A stretch of 64,000 nucleotides of DNA from Nostoc sp. CHAB 5824. Lineage in GTDB: Bacteria; Cyanobacteriota; Cyanobacteriia; Cyanobacteriales; Nostocaceae. The notes under the pieces were generated by a model, which made no database searches, was not told the DNA's origin, and worked only from the letters and a program-made list of their open reading frames with translations. This document shows, piece by piece, positions 35,400-43,973 of this stretch; within the stretch, counting starts at the first letter, position 1; every line of letters begins with the position of its first letter. The stretch is taken from positions 1 to 64,000 of the forward strand of contig NZ_JAIVFT010000024.1 of assembly GCF_020829665.1 (NCBI RefSeq), in the 5' to 3' direction. The position numbers were made by a program, and so were the translations under genes.

Positions 35400-37148
35400 T
35401 TATTTTGTCAAGACTTCCTTCAAAGCAGAAATCGACGGTGCAAAGAAGTAGCCGCCACCAGTAGGAATCACCCAGTCTTCAGGTGCAGTTAACTCCTTAG
35501 TTTGAGGTTGATTCTGGTCATCCTCAAGGTGGATAAAGAACTTGCGTGTGCGATCGCCATCTGGTTTATTATCACTTTGACCAATAATTGGATCGTGACC
35601 AAGAGTTAATTTACCTTCAAACTCGTGGCCGATAGCCGCTTGCTCACTGAACTTTGGATTGTTAGCCCAGAACCTGGTTACAAACTCAAACTGGTCTACA
35701 ATCGAGGTCTGATAAGCCAAAAAGTGGAGACCACGATCAACAAAGTTCGGGTCTTGTAGCGGATTGTTCGGCGTCGAAGGAGACACCGGGCCATAAGGAA
35801 TGCCGCGACGGAGTAAGCGGTGTGTTTGAGTGGTCACTTCACTGCGATCAATATCAATCACTTCGGAACCAGAAACTCTACCTCCTGGTGTTTTGTCATT
35901 GCGTGGATAAGTCTTGCGAGTATGGGCAATAAACGGGCAGCGCAGACCTGTTGCATCCTTGGAAGGTGGTACTACGTCGTTTTTGAAGAATTTTCCATCT
36001 GGTGGATCATCACCGTTGAATTCAAAATCATTGTTGGCATTGTCATCATTGCCCAAACTTGGGGCATCTTCTTCGGGCGTGCGGACAGTGGGAGCGCCAC
36101 TAGGCCAGCGACCAATCAGCTTTGCGCTCACCTTTCGAGGGTCGGTGTCTAGGTCAGCGGCAGTGTCGTTTAAGAACTTGTGGAACTTATACACATCTTG
36201 ACGCAATCGCCGGAATACAAGGTAAGAGCCATCATTCGCCCAATGTAAATGTAGTCCTGCCGACACAACCTCACCTTTGCTATCTTCCAGCGTTTCAGCA
36301 TCATCCTTCTGACCCTCATAGCCAAAAACAAACTCTCCTGGCCACAGAAGATCCTGTCCTGGTTTGCCCTGGTTTTTATTCTCTGGGTTCTGCCTGGGCG
36401 TGAGAAGTTCTTTGGGATTATCAGCAACCCTGCCACGAATACCAGGTTGTGATATTCCATCCAGGTTGCCGAAATGCTCATGTCCAGACAGGGGTGGCGG
36501 TAAGTTGGCTCCCTCTTCCAAGAAGGTAATTCTGGCTCCGCTGCTTTTAGCGTTGCCTTTCCCATCTGTAAATGCCACAACGCTTTCTAAGATCCGCGAG
36601 ACTTCTGCCAGCAAGTCTGCACGTTCGTCACTGGCAATGATGAAAACCACATCAACTTTGCCATTATCTGGCCCACCCACAACCCAGCCAATAGGCTTAC
36701 CATCCTTGTCCACCGGGTCGTTCAGATCGGCTGCGCGTGCTGGTAGTCCAGCTTTAAAGGATTTATCCGTAAATGAGTCGGCATCATTAGTTAGTTTCTT
36801 CAGCCCCTCAAAGGAGAAAGCTATATTGACCCAGGTTGCCTTAACAGCGCCTTCGCGGCCTCGCCGTTGTCTGCTGGACTTGAATAGGCGGTTGAAGGCA
36901 ATCACTTCTGAAGCGGTGGCAATGAAATTGATCTGTGACTTAAGCCACTGCTTGAAGGCATTTGGATTTTCAATTTCAAGGAATAAGAGGGCTTGGTAAT
37001 CTTTATTGAACCCACCTAGAATGTTGCCTTGAATATTATTGACATTAAGAATAGGCTCATTAGGCGCAGGGATGTAAAAGAATGCGTTTGTCTGTTGGCC
37101 TTCTAACGGATCAGGAGCAGGTGCTTCACGAATTATTTGTTGTGTCAT
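35400..37148 (-). CDS. Dyp-type peroxidase
   Basis: About 582 residues from ATG 37148 (MTQQIIREAPAPDPLEGQQT). The GXXDG signature is GNLDGISQPGIRG (Asp230 is the distal acid), and the proximal haem ligand is likely His409 in CPFIAHTRKTYPRND; Arg448 is in RRGIPYGP. The family uses haem and hydrogen peroxide to oxidise dyes and lignin-like aromatics. It has no Tat or Sec signal. It is longer than typical bacterial forms (~300-450 aa), with extra acidic loops (about 360-400). About 330 bp of gene-free DNA lies upstream. Confidence 0.88.
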   Translation of the reverse strand: MTQQIIREAPAPDPLEGQQTNAFFYIPAPNEPILNVNNIQGNILGGFNKDYQALLFLEIENPNAFKQWLKSQINFIATASEVIAFNRLFKSSRQRRGREGAVKATWVNIAFSFEGLKKLTNDADSFTDKSFKAGLPARAADLNDPVDKDGKPIGWVVGGPDNGKVDVVFIIASDERADLLAEVSRILESVVAFTDGKGNAKSSGARITFLEEGANLPPPLSGHEHFGNLDGISQPGIRGRVADNPKELLTPRQNPENKNQGKPGQDLLWPGEFVFGYEGQKDDAETLEDSKGEVVSAGLHLHWANDGSYLVFRRLRQDVYKFHKFLNDTAADLDTDPRKVSAKLIGRWPSGAPTVRTPEEDAPSLGNDDNANNDFEFNGDDPPDGKFFKNDVVPPSKDATGLRCPFIAHTRKTYPRNDKTPGGRVSGSEVIDIDRSEVTTQTHRLLRRGIPYGPVSPSTPNNPLQDPNFVDRGLHFLAYQTSIVDQFEFVTRFWANNPKFSEQAAIGHEFEGKLTLGHDPIIGQSDNKPDGDRTRKFFIHLEDDQNQPQTKELTAPEDWVIPTGGGYFFAPSISALKEVLTK

Positions 37149-37488
37149 GATCAAAGTCCTGTTTATGGTAAAGCCTATTGGCTATTCCAGAATGGAAATA
37201 TAAAATCAGGTATCCTGAATAGGAACCTGTGTTAACTTATCGGAGGTAGGGAAGAGGTTTATGTAGCAATTCTACCTATATTTGATAGTTAGGAAGATTG
37301 CGTTGTGTAAATAAATTATACAGATTTTAAATATGGTGATAAATGGTAGTAATTAGCAAGATATAGCAAGAGTTTTGTATGTCTGCCCCAACTCTGTTAC
37401 ACACAAAATTAAAGAAAAATAGTTTTGATTATAGTAGTAAGTTCAATAATATAGCGATTCTTAATTGCCAGCAGTAGGCTTTCGCTTG

Positions 37489-38304
37489 TCAATCTAGCGA
37501 TTTGTTAGTCGTAATTTTACTTTTATATAAAATCAATGTGCTGTTCTGCTGGCTATCTTGACTCTCGGTAATTTCAAATAAACTAGATGCTTTCAAAACA
37601 CCTTTTAGTGTCTTAATTCCATATTTCTTAGGCGTACACTCAGGGTCTTGACTCTTAATAAATTTTCCCGCTCTTGCCAATGAAGTCATATCACCTGTTT
37701 TATCTGTGTTTGTTTCGGCTAAACGCAGTAATTTTACAATTTTTGTATTTTCCCATGTTGTCTCAGACGGATTGAACAGATTTATATACTCAACGCCAGA
37801 AGAAATAATATCTGCCTTTAATTGTTTGTATAAAAGTTCAATTTTTGGGTTAGATTCGGCGTAATTTTCTCGAAGCAAGGTAACCACACTAAATACAAGG
37901 AATGTTATTTCCTTATAAAAGGAAATTGCCTCTTGGTACTGCGATTCCAGATAAGTAATGCAAGTTTTACATCCTTCTTCGGTGCTTAATATATTCAAAC
38001 CCTCCGATTCACCAAAGTGATGAACGAGTTTGTTCCGCTCGGCAACCATCTCTCTTAATTTATCGGCAAAGTAATCAGGGTTATAATCCGCAGACTCAAT
38101 AAAGGCATTTATTAGATTCCCTAGAGTCTTTGACTTAGCTACTTCTCTGTACCTCCAAAAGCTATCGGTATCCTTTGTACTAGCATCTGAGTGTATAAAT
38201 GGAAGAAGCAGTTTCAAGCCTTTCTCGATTTGCTGAAACATCAATATATTTCGTCCTATTTTTCTTAGGACTTCATTGAATAACTCACGATACTCACTTT
38301 TCAT
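37489..38304 (-). CDS. Predicted HEPN-LOTUS (OST-HTH) protein
   Basis: A 271-residue protein in two parts. The N-terminal ~150 residues are helical and carry the HEPN RNase motif R-x4-H: Arg90 to His95 in AERNKLVHHFGES, preceded by helices with LPFIHSD and YREVAKSKTLGNLI. The C-terminal part (about 205-250: MTSLARAGKFIKSQDPECTP then KKYGIKTLKGVLKASSLFEI) matches the LOTUS/OST-HTH fold, which binds RNA in eukaryotic germ-line proteins and in bacteria. The combination suggests an RNA-directed nuclease. It is not next to a toxin-antitoxin partner or a CRISPR array. The function is predicted only. Confidence 0.7.
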   Translation of the reverse strand: MKSEYRELFNEVLRKIGRNILMFQQIEKGLKLLLPFIHSDASTKDTDSFWRYREVAKSKTLGNLINAFIESADYNPDYFADKLREMVAERNKLVHHFGESEGLNILSTEEGCKTCITYLESQYQEAISFYKEITFLVFSVVTLLRENYAESNPKIELLYKQLKADIISSGVEYINLFNPSETTWENTKIVKLLRLAETNTDKTGDMTSLARAGKFIKSQDPECTPKKYGIKTLKGVLKASSLFEITESQDSQQNSTLILYKSKITTNKSLD

Positions 38305-38706
38305 ATCAAGGAGAAACTAACGAGTAATAAGTAAGTAATTTTCTTGTACTTGCGGTATAAGATACTTAGATTAATTACAAGCTACTGGAGAAAAAGTTTA
38401 TATGTCAAGTTCTATACATTAAGTTTTGAGAAAAAGCTTTTCTCTATGAGAAAATTAGAGGTTATTTATCAAGTAAAAATAAAATTACTCTAGGTTGTGT
38501 TGGGTGCATCTTTCAATATAATTTGATTTATCATGAAAAATATAATTAAAGTGCCAAACACACTGCTATAGAAAACGGTGCGTTTGGCTAAAGCTTTAAC
38601 ACACCCTAGTTAAGATTTATTTTATAAATAGTCTTTTAGATGCTGATTTTTACTCCTGCGATCGCAATCCTCAGCCCAATTAATCACGTTTAAGGCAATT
38701 TGCTAC
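38305..38706. other. Spacer between the HEPN-LOTUS gene and the VOC gene
   Basis: About 400 bp, AT-rich. It contains the dispersed stretch TGTTGGGTGCATC near 38500 and a HIP1 site near 38659. No gene is supported. Confidence 0.5.
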
Positions 38707-39096
38707 TTAGGCACTCACCAACGACACCAGCACGCCATTGGGATCGCGGACACGAGCAATAGTTTGTCCCCCAGGCTGAGTTTTAGGGGCATCTAGTGTT
38801 TTTGCGCCTGCCCCGATCGCTCTCATATAAGCGCTGCCAACATCAGGAGTGATAAATGATATCTGGAATAATGTCGGTGGTTGTGTAGCGTCGTTGGGAT
38901 GGCAACCACCAGGAAATAACTTCTGTGCTTCGCTACTGGAGGAGAAAGCTAGTGTAGTGTTTCCAGTTTCGATTTCCGCCCAGATAGACTGCCCTTTATC
39001 CAGGAGAGTGCGACGAACTAGACCAAAGGCTTTTTCGTAAAACTCAACGGTCTTAACTACATCGTCTACCCAAATGACCGTGTAACCAAATTTCAC
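38707..39096 (-). CDS. VOC family protein (glyoxalase/bleomycin-resistance fold)
   Basis: A 129-residue protein with two beta-alpha-beta-beta-beta modules: FGYTVIWVDDVVKTVEFYEKA at the start, and the C-terminal IARVRDPNGVLVSLVSA. Candidate metal ligands are Glu and His positions in the strands (for example Glu42 and Glu-containing text near LAFSSSSEAQ). The exact substrate is unknown; relatives act as glyoxalases or antibiotic-binding proteins. Followed by a GAF gene in the same orientation (85 bp). Confidence 0.8.
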   Translation of the reverse strand: MKFGYTVIWVDDVVKTVEFYEKAFGLVRRTLLDKGQSIWAEIETGNTTLAFSSSSEAQKLFPGGCHPNDATQPPTLFQISFITPDVGSAYMRAIGAGAKTLDAPKTQPGGQTIARVRDPNGVLVSLVSA

Positions 39097-39181
39097 AGTT
39101 TTTTCTCCTTATCTAGAAAAATCAGTGCTGGTGAGGATTTCTGCTACTTATTAACTGTATGCTATTTGAATACACAGTGAC

Positions 39182-39718
39182 TTAACTCTCCAAAATATTA
39201 CGATCTGTTGCTAGAGTTAGTGCCCCTGTTTGCATCACTTCTATATCTGATGGCGACCAATCATGAGGCCCTTGACAGTGATGTGCTACTAGCAATCCCC
39301 ATAATCCTCTAGGTATGACAATTGGTACAACCAAGTTGGCACGAACCTGCATCTTGCGGAGAAAATCTCGGTGACAAGACTGGATTGGCTCTAATTCAAT
39401 ATCAGCGATCGCTCTTACCCGTCCTGCTAAGTATAAAGCAGCATACTCGTTGTTAAAACAATCATCTGGGCCAGTGGAACCAAGTATTGAAAATTCTTTA
39501 GAACTCAAAGATTCAAAAGTCACCTGTCCTTGCCACTGACTGTAAAAATAATACAACACCACCCGATCAACCTGAAGCGATTCTCTGAGTTGATTGGTTG
39601 TTTGCCGGACTAGCTCATCGCGCTGTATTGTTTTAACAAGGCGATCGAGCAAATTTTGCAAACCTTGTTCACGGCGATCGCGGCTATGGTTCAATTTTGA
39701 GTGAGGATGAATTTGCAC
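39182..39718 (-). CDS. Stand-alone GAF domain protein with cyanobacteriochrome-type cysteines
   Basis: A 178-residue single GAF domain. Two motifs of DXCF-type cyanobacteriochromes are seen: Asp85-Asp86-Cys87-Phe88 (GPDDCFNNEYA) and the canonical Cys115-His116 (IQSCHRDFL), followed by VRANLVVPIVIPRGLWGLLVAHHC. Phycocyanobilin or phycoviolobilin could bind Cys115, with Cys87 as the second ligand that gives blue-shifted states. There is no kinase, cyclase or GGDEF output. Similar GAF domains without bilin also exist, so chromophore binding must be tested. Expressed probably from its own promoter. Confidence 0.75.
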   Translation of the reverse strand: MQIHPHSKLNHSRDRREQGLQNLLDRLVKTIQRDELVRQTTNQLRESLQVDRVVLYYFYSQWQGQVTFESLSSKEFSILGSTGPDDCFNNEYAALYLAGRVRAIADIELEPIQSCHRDFLRKMQVRANLVVPIVIPRGLWGLLVAHHCQGPHDWSPSDIEVMQTGALTLATDRNILES

Positions 39719-40232
39719 GGTTCTAAAATTACGACTAGGTAAATGCTGCCGGATTTATATAGTAATTTATTACACTTTATTTAAATACATTATTGTATTT
39801 ATAGCAGCAATTCGATTTTAACGGAAGTTAATACTAGTCAACTTCTTCCCTACGGGACGCTACGCGAACGGTGAATTTTAAAACAATATTAAGAATTTTT
39901 TTAATTTGTACCAGATAAACTTCAATATTATAAATTGAAAGTTAAGAATTTTGGAACTTTACAAATAATATGTCGCGCATTTAACTTGCACATCTTTTCG
40001 TGTTGGCTGTTGACTGTTGACCGTTGACAGTTAACCGTCAGCAGTCAACGAACCTCATGAGTAACTGTGTAATTTAAAGGCGTAATAGCTTAATATGTTC
40101 AGTTTTTCTATAACTTGAGGCAATAAATATACTTCAAATTGTAATATAACATGTCAGTTTGTATTCATAGTTACAGATATTTGTCAGGCTGTTAGTAATC
40201 CTCGTTTTTATGGTTTGTATGGGAACGAGAGA
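39719..40232. other. Spacer with a MITE copy and a small dispersed repeat
   Basis: Holds a MITE-like element (39969-40092) and a mini-repeat fragment near 39853 (CTACGGGACGCTACGCGAAC). The rest is AT-rich. No gene is supported. Confidence 0.55.
39969..40092. repeat. MITE-like element, family M1, copy 2
   Basis: About 124 bp: it reads TGTCGCGCATTTAACTTGCA on the left and ends GGCGTAATAGCTTA on the right, with GACTGTTGACCGTTGAC-type repeats in the centre. It matches copies 1 and 3; the left inverted repeat is the least conserved here. Confidence 0.6.
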
Positions 40233-41089
40233 TTAACTACAGACTAATTCTGAGTTTTCAAACATTGAAATAAAGTTACGGTAAGCTGACAATGCTGCTT
40301 CTTTAACGGTTGGATTAACAATCAGAAAGGTAGTCAGGATGTAGCTAAATTCATCTTCGGTTAAGCCGTAAAGATGTGCTACTGTTCCATCGAGTTCAGC
40401 GCGTAGTTTAGCGCGTTCTGCTTCATCGGTAACGCCTTGTTGATGGGAACCTAGACCGACTTCTTGCGCGAGTTCGTCAAATTCTGGTGTGGTGGAGATG
40501 AGTTTGGCGGCGCGTTGTACAATATCGTTGAAGTTGCGATCGTTTTTTGTTAAACGTGGGACGGGTAGTTGGTAAATGTAAAACATATTTATATTAGCAG
40601 ATACCATTTGCCGAGCGTAGAAATCAAGTGTAAATGAATTTAAAATAGTTTGAGCAAAAACTATTTCATAACTTGATATCTTAGTCATTCCAGAAATAAC
40701 TAAAACCGAATTACCACAAAATACATTTTTGGGTATTGCTCCTACGAAGGTTTTACTTCCTTCTCTTTTTACCCAATACCAAAGACTACGTGTGCGTTCT
40801 TCCGTAACAAAGATGAGTGGATTTTCAGCTCAGCTATTAGTTTAGTAATTTCTTGATGAATCGTAACTCTAACTTTAGCTTCTGGTATGTTCCCATCTGT
40901 TGCAGTGATTTCAAATATTGCAACACCTGAAAGTTCAGCGATTTTCTGGTATTGATATCTTTTATTATCAATCTTTAAGATTACAGGTTTTTGTCTGGAA
41001 GGTTTAGACCAACCTAATTCTTCTATAAATAAATCACTAAATTGAAAGTTATAAAGTAAATCGCGTGTTTGTTTAAAATTAAGTGACAT
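40233..41089 (-). pseudogene. Eco57I/PglX-like restriction-modification gene, internally deleted
   Basis: Two pieces of one large gene are left. The N-terminal piece (40769-41089) reads MSLNFKQTRDLLYNFQFSDL, then SKPSRQKPVILKIDNKRYQY and LSGVAIFEITATDG, which starts type II Eco57I-like enzymes (BREX PglX relatives share it). A frameshift near 40800 shifts into RTRSLWYWVKREG. The C-terminal piece (40233-40688) has VPRLTKNDRNFNDIVQRAAK and GTVAHLYGLTEDEFSYILTT, the usual end of the family. The central methyltransferase domain with NPPY is gone. Normal proteins are about 1000 or more residues. It is dead and its function is lost. Confidence 0.7.
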
Positions 41090-41434
41090 AATTTACCATA
41101 CTTAAATAATAAAAAAAGCTCATGGTAAATTTGCCATTCAGACAATAAATCTGTGGCCATAAAAATTAAGTCTGCGCTGGCGGACTTTAATAAACCCTCT
41201 TTGTAGGAGTTAAATTTTTACCATACTTTTTATACTTTATAAATCCTTTATATTTAATTAGGCTGAGAAATTATACGGAAAAATTATCAATTTATTTGAG
41301 CGTCGGCTTTATTTGTGCAACCGTGATTTTTAATTATCAAGTATATTTGCTAATTACTTTATGAAAAAGGCTAGTTGCTTTATCAAAATGCCTGTTTACT
41401 TTCTCAAAACACTTAAATGCTTTCTCAAAAGAAG

Positions 41435-41680
41435 CTCTGACTTACTCAAAAGAAGCTTTTGCTTTCTCATTTTGGTGTTTTCCGCAAGTAAAAGAAGCTT
41501 TGACTTACTCAAACCCCAGTTTGCTTTCTCATTTTGGTGTTTTCCGTAAGTAAAAGAAGCTTTGACTTACTCAAACCCCAGTTTGCTTTCTCATTTTGGT
41601 GTTTTCCGTAAGTAAAAGAAGCTTTGACTTACTCAAACCCCTGTTTGCTTTCTAATTTAAGTGTTTTCCGCAAGGTGTAG
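41435..41680. repeat. 62-bp tandem repeat, about 3-4 copies
   Basis: The unit TAAAAGAAGCTTTGACTTAC... recurs at exactly 62-bp steps (starting at 41489, 41551 and 41613), with a degenerate copy before. It contains TTGCTTTCTCATTTTGGTG twice per few copies. A 62-codon frame through it is only a by-product. No coding or CRISPR features. Confidence 0.8.
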
Positions 41681-42015
41681 GTTGGGTTGAAGAACGTAAC
41701 CCAATATCATCACAAAATATAACAAAGATGCGATGAATCGCCGTCTCTACAAAGGACAGATTATTGTAAAACAGCGGTTTATCGCGTCTATTGCTTTAAT
41801 TACGAATTAGAAAATAATCCTAATGAACGTCAAAGATGCGGGGCATTATTTAAAAGTCTATAAATATTTCGTACATCTGTTATATAAGTAAAAAAATCTT
41901 CCAGCCAGATTAGAGACGCGATAAATCGTTGTCTGTACAATAATCAATTCTTTGTAGAGACGGCGATTTATTGCGTTTTCAAAGATTTATTGCATTTTCA
42001 AAAATTATAAAAAAA
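41681..42015. other. Spacer between the tandem repeat and ndhH
   Basis: About 330 bp of AT-rich DNA with repeated text such as GATAAATCG and GCGATTTATTGCG. No gene is supported. Confidence 0.5.
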
Positions 42016-42042
42016 AGAGCAGTTGCATAATACAACTGCTCT
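42016..42042 (-). terminator. Intrinsic terminator of ndhH
   Basis: Stem AGAGCAGTTG with CAACTGCTCT (10 bp) with a 7-nt loop; on the minus strand it is followed by an uninterrupted T run (complement of the A run at 42009-42016). It lies 25 bp after the ndhH stop. Confidence 0.85.
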
Positions 42043-42066
42043 ATAAAATGTTTAGATAGATATTTT

Positions 42067-43251
42067 CTACCTATCTACAGACCCCATAATTACGTCAACA
42101 CTTCCGAGAATCACCACAATATCTGCGACCTTCATGCCGCGCAGTAAATGGGGGACAATCTGGAGGTTGTTGAAATCTGCTGGGCGAATCTTCCAACGTG
42201 CAGGGAAGACGTTATCATCACCAACCAAGTAAATTCCCAATTCACCTTTGCCACTTTCTACACGAGCGTAGATTTCACCCTTGGGCATCTTAAAAGTGGG
42301 GGAAACTTTTTTGCCGATGAATTGGTAATCGAATGCGTCCCACTCGGATTTTTTACCTGCGGCTAAACGCTTGGCTTCCAGATTTTCGTAAGGGCCGCCA
42401 GGAAGTCCTTTAATTGCTTGGCGAATAATCTTTACAGATTCGCGCATTTCTCGCATCCGCACCACATAACGGGCAAAGCAATCACCGGCGGTTTCCCACT
42501 GCACATCCCAGTCGAAATCGTCGTAGCATTCGTAATGGTCAACTTTCCGCAAATCCCATTGCACGCCAGATGCGCGTAACATGGGGCCAGAAAGTCCCCA
42601 GTTAATTGCTTCTTCACGGGTGATAGTACCAATACCCTCAACACGTCGCCGGAAGATAGGGTTATCAGTTACTAGCCGTTCATACTCATCAACTTTGGGC
42701 AATAAATAGTCACAAAATTCCAGACACTTATCTACCCAACCATAAGGTAAATCGGCTGCTACCCCACCAATGCGGAAGTAGTTGTTATTCACCATCCGAT
42801 AACCTGTGGCGGCTTCCCACAAATCATAAATCATCTCCCGTTCCCGAAACTGGTAGAAGAAGGGAGTTTGTGCGCCTACGTCAGCTAAGAAGGGGCCAAA
42901 CCATAGCAAGTGGTTAGCGATGCGGTTCAACTCCAGCATGATGACGCGGATGTAGCTAGCGCGTTTGGGGACAGCGACACCTGCAAGCTTTTCTGGGGCG
43001 TTGACAGTCACAGCTTCGTTGAACATTCCCGCCGCGTAGTCCCAGCGACTAACGTAAGGGACGTACATTACATTAGTACGGTTCTCAGCAATTTTTTCCA
43101 TTCCCCGGTGCAAATAGCCGATGACCGGTTCACAGTCAACAACATCCTCGCCATCCAGAGTCATGATTAGCCGCAGAACCCCGTGCATTGAGGGGTGGTG
43201 TGGCCCCATGTTTAGCACCATCGGTTCAGTGCGGGTTTCTAGTCTGGTCAT
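42067..43251 (-). CDS. ndhH: NAD(P)H-quinone oxidoreductase subunit H
   Basis: About 394 residues from ATG 43251 (MTRLETRTEPMVLNMGPHHP). It is the 49-kDa/NuoD-like subunit: MGPHHPSMHGVLRL, then VIGYLHRGMEKIAENR and YVSRWDYAAGMFNEA are conserved. It lies in the quinone-binding arm of NDH-1, which in cyanobacteria takes electrons from ferredoxin for respiration, cyclic flow and CO2 uptake. A longer frame to 43305 lacks family similarity. The gene is alone, not with the ndhAIGE cluster. About 700 bp of gene-free DNA lies upstream. Confidence 0.95.
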   Translation of the reverse strand: MTRLETRTEPMVLNMGPHHPSMHGVLRLIMTLDGEDVVDCEPVIGYLHRGMEKIAENRTNVMYVPYVSRWDYAAGMFNEAVTVNAPEKLAGVAVPKRASYIRVIMLELNRIANHLLWFGPFLADVGAQTPFFYQFREREMIYDLWEAATGYRMVNNNYFRIGGVAADLPYGWVDKCLEFCDYLLPKVDEYERLVTDNPIFRRRVEGIGTITREEAINWGLSGPMLRASGVQWDLRKVDHYECYDDFDWDVQWETAGDCFARYVVRMREMRESVKIIRQAIKGLPGGPYENLEAKRLAAGKKSEWDAFDYQFIGKKVSPTFKMPKGEIYARVESGKGELGIYLVGDDNVFPARWKIRPADFNNLQIVPHLLRGMKVADIVVILGSVDVIMGSVDR

Positions 43252-43550
43252 AGATTTCGTGTTCTCCGTTCGTGAAAATTTTGAATTGAATCGCCCAGAT
43301 GCCAACCAGACCCGATTTATCTAGTTTGCCAAAATGAGGTTTGTAAGGGCAATCTATATAATTAGGACTCTACAGGGTTATGTTGGAGAGAGGATAGCAG
43401 CCAAGGAATTGTAATTGATGTTTCATTTCGTTGCACCTCTTCAATTATTATAGGGAAGCCTGATATGCAAGGGATTGAGGCACAGGTTTTTTTCATGTAA
43501 TCTCTTTTTGCACTTAAAATCCTGATGTTGTTAAATCCTGTTCAATCTTG

Positions 43551-43660
43551 TATAAAGCGGTTCTAGTTTTTGTGAGGTACACCCGTAGGGGCACGGCATG
43601 CCGTGCCCCTACACCTTGCGATATAATGTTGTACCGCATCTGAGTGGGAACCGCTATAAG
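43551..43660. repeat. Foldback element with a perfect palindromic core
   Basis: A 110-bp element with inverted ends (TATAAAGCGGTTC on the left, GAACCGCTATAAG on the right). Its centre is a perfect 28-bp palindrome at 43585-43612, in which GTAGGGGCACGGCA faces TGCCGTGCCCCTAC. The core is nearly the same as that of the element at 49076-49187, although the ends differ. Confidence 0.7.
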
Positions 43661-43973
43661 TTAGTGTTTAAGCAGATGGTACGTATACAGCCAAGAGCTA
43701 TTTAGATTTTTGAAGAAGAATTTAGAAGTCAGAATACAGGAGCGGAGCCGGAGACGCTCCGCCTCCGGTCAGAATTAAGACGCTTGCAGAATCCTTCGCC
43801 CTGCGCTATGCGTTTTTGGTTCAGAATACCCAACTGAATTCTGACGACTAGAGTCTTTATTCTGTTTTAATAAACAGACCTACTCCTAGTACTGATCGTT
43901 AAAAAAGTGAATTTATAGCAGCAAGACTAAGAAATTAGTCCATCCCATTTATTTATCAAAAATAAAATTAAAA
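43661..43973. other. Spacer upstream of rsmH with a small repeat
   Basis: Contains GGAGCGGAGCCGGAGACGCT (about 43739-43759), a dispersed mini-repeat, and TATTCTGTTTTAATAAACAG-type dyads. A promoter for rsmH probably lies near 43900, but no clear box is read. Confidence 0.4.

Noticed and set aside
41361..41549. 62-residue open frame in the 62-bp repeat
   Set aside because: Low-complexity Phe/Ser/Leu peptide caused by the tandem repeat.
41435..41680. Possible CRISPR array
   Set aside because: Units are directly joined with no variable spacers of constant length and no cas genes are near.
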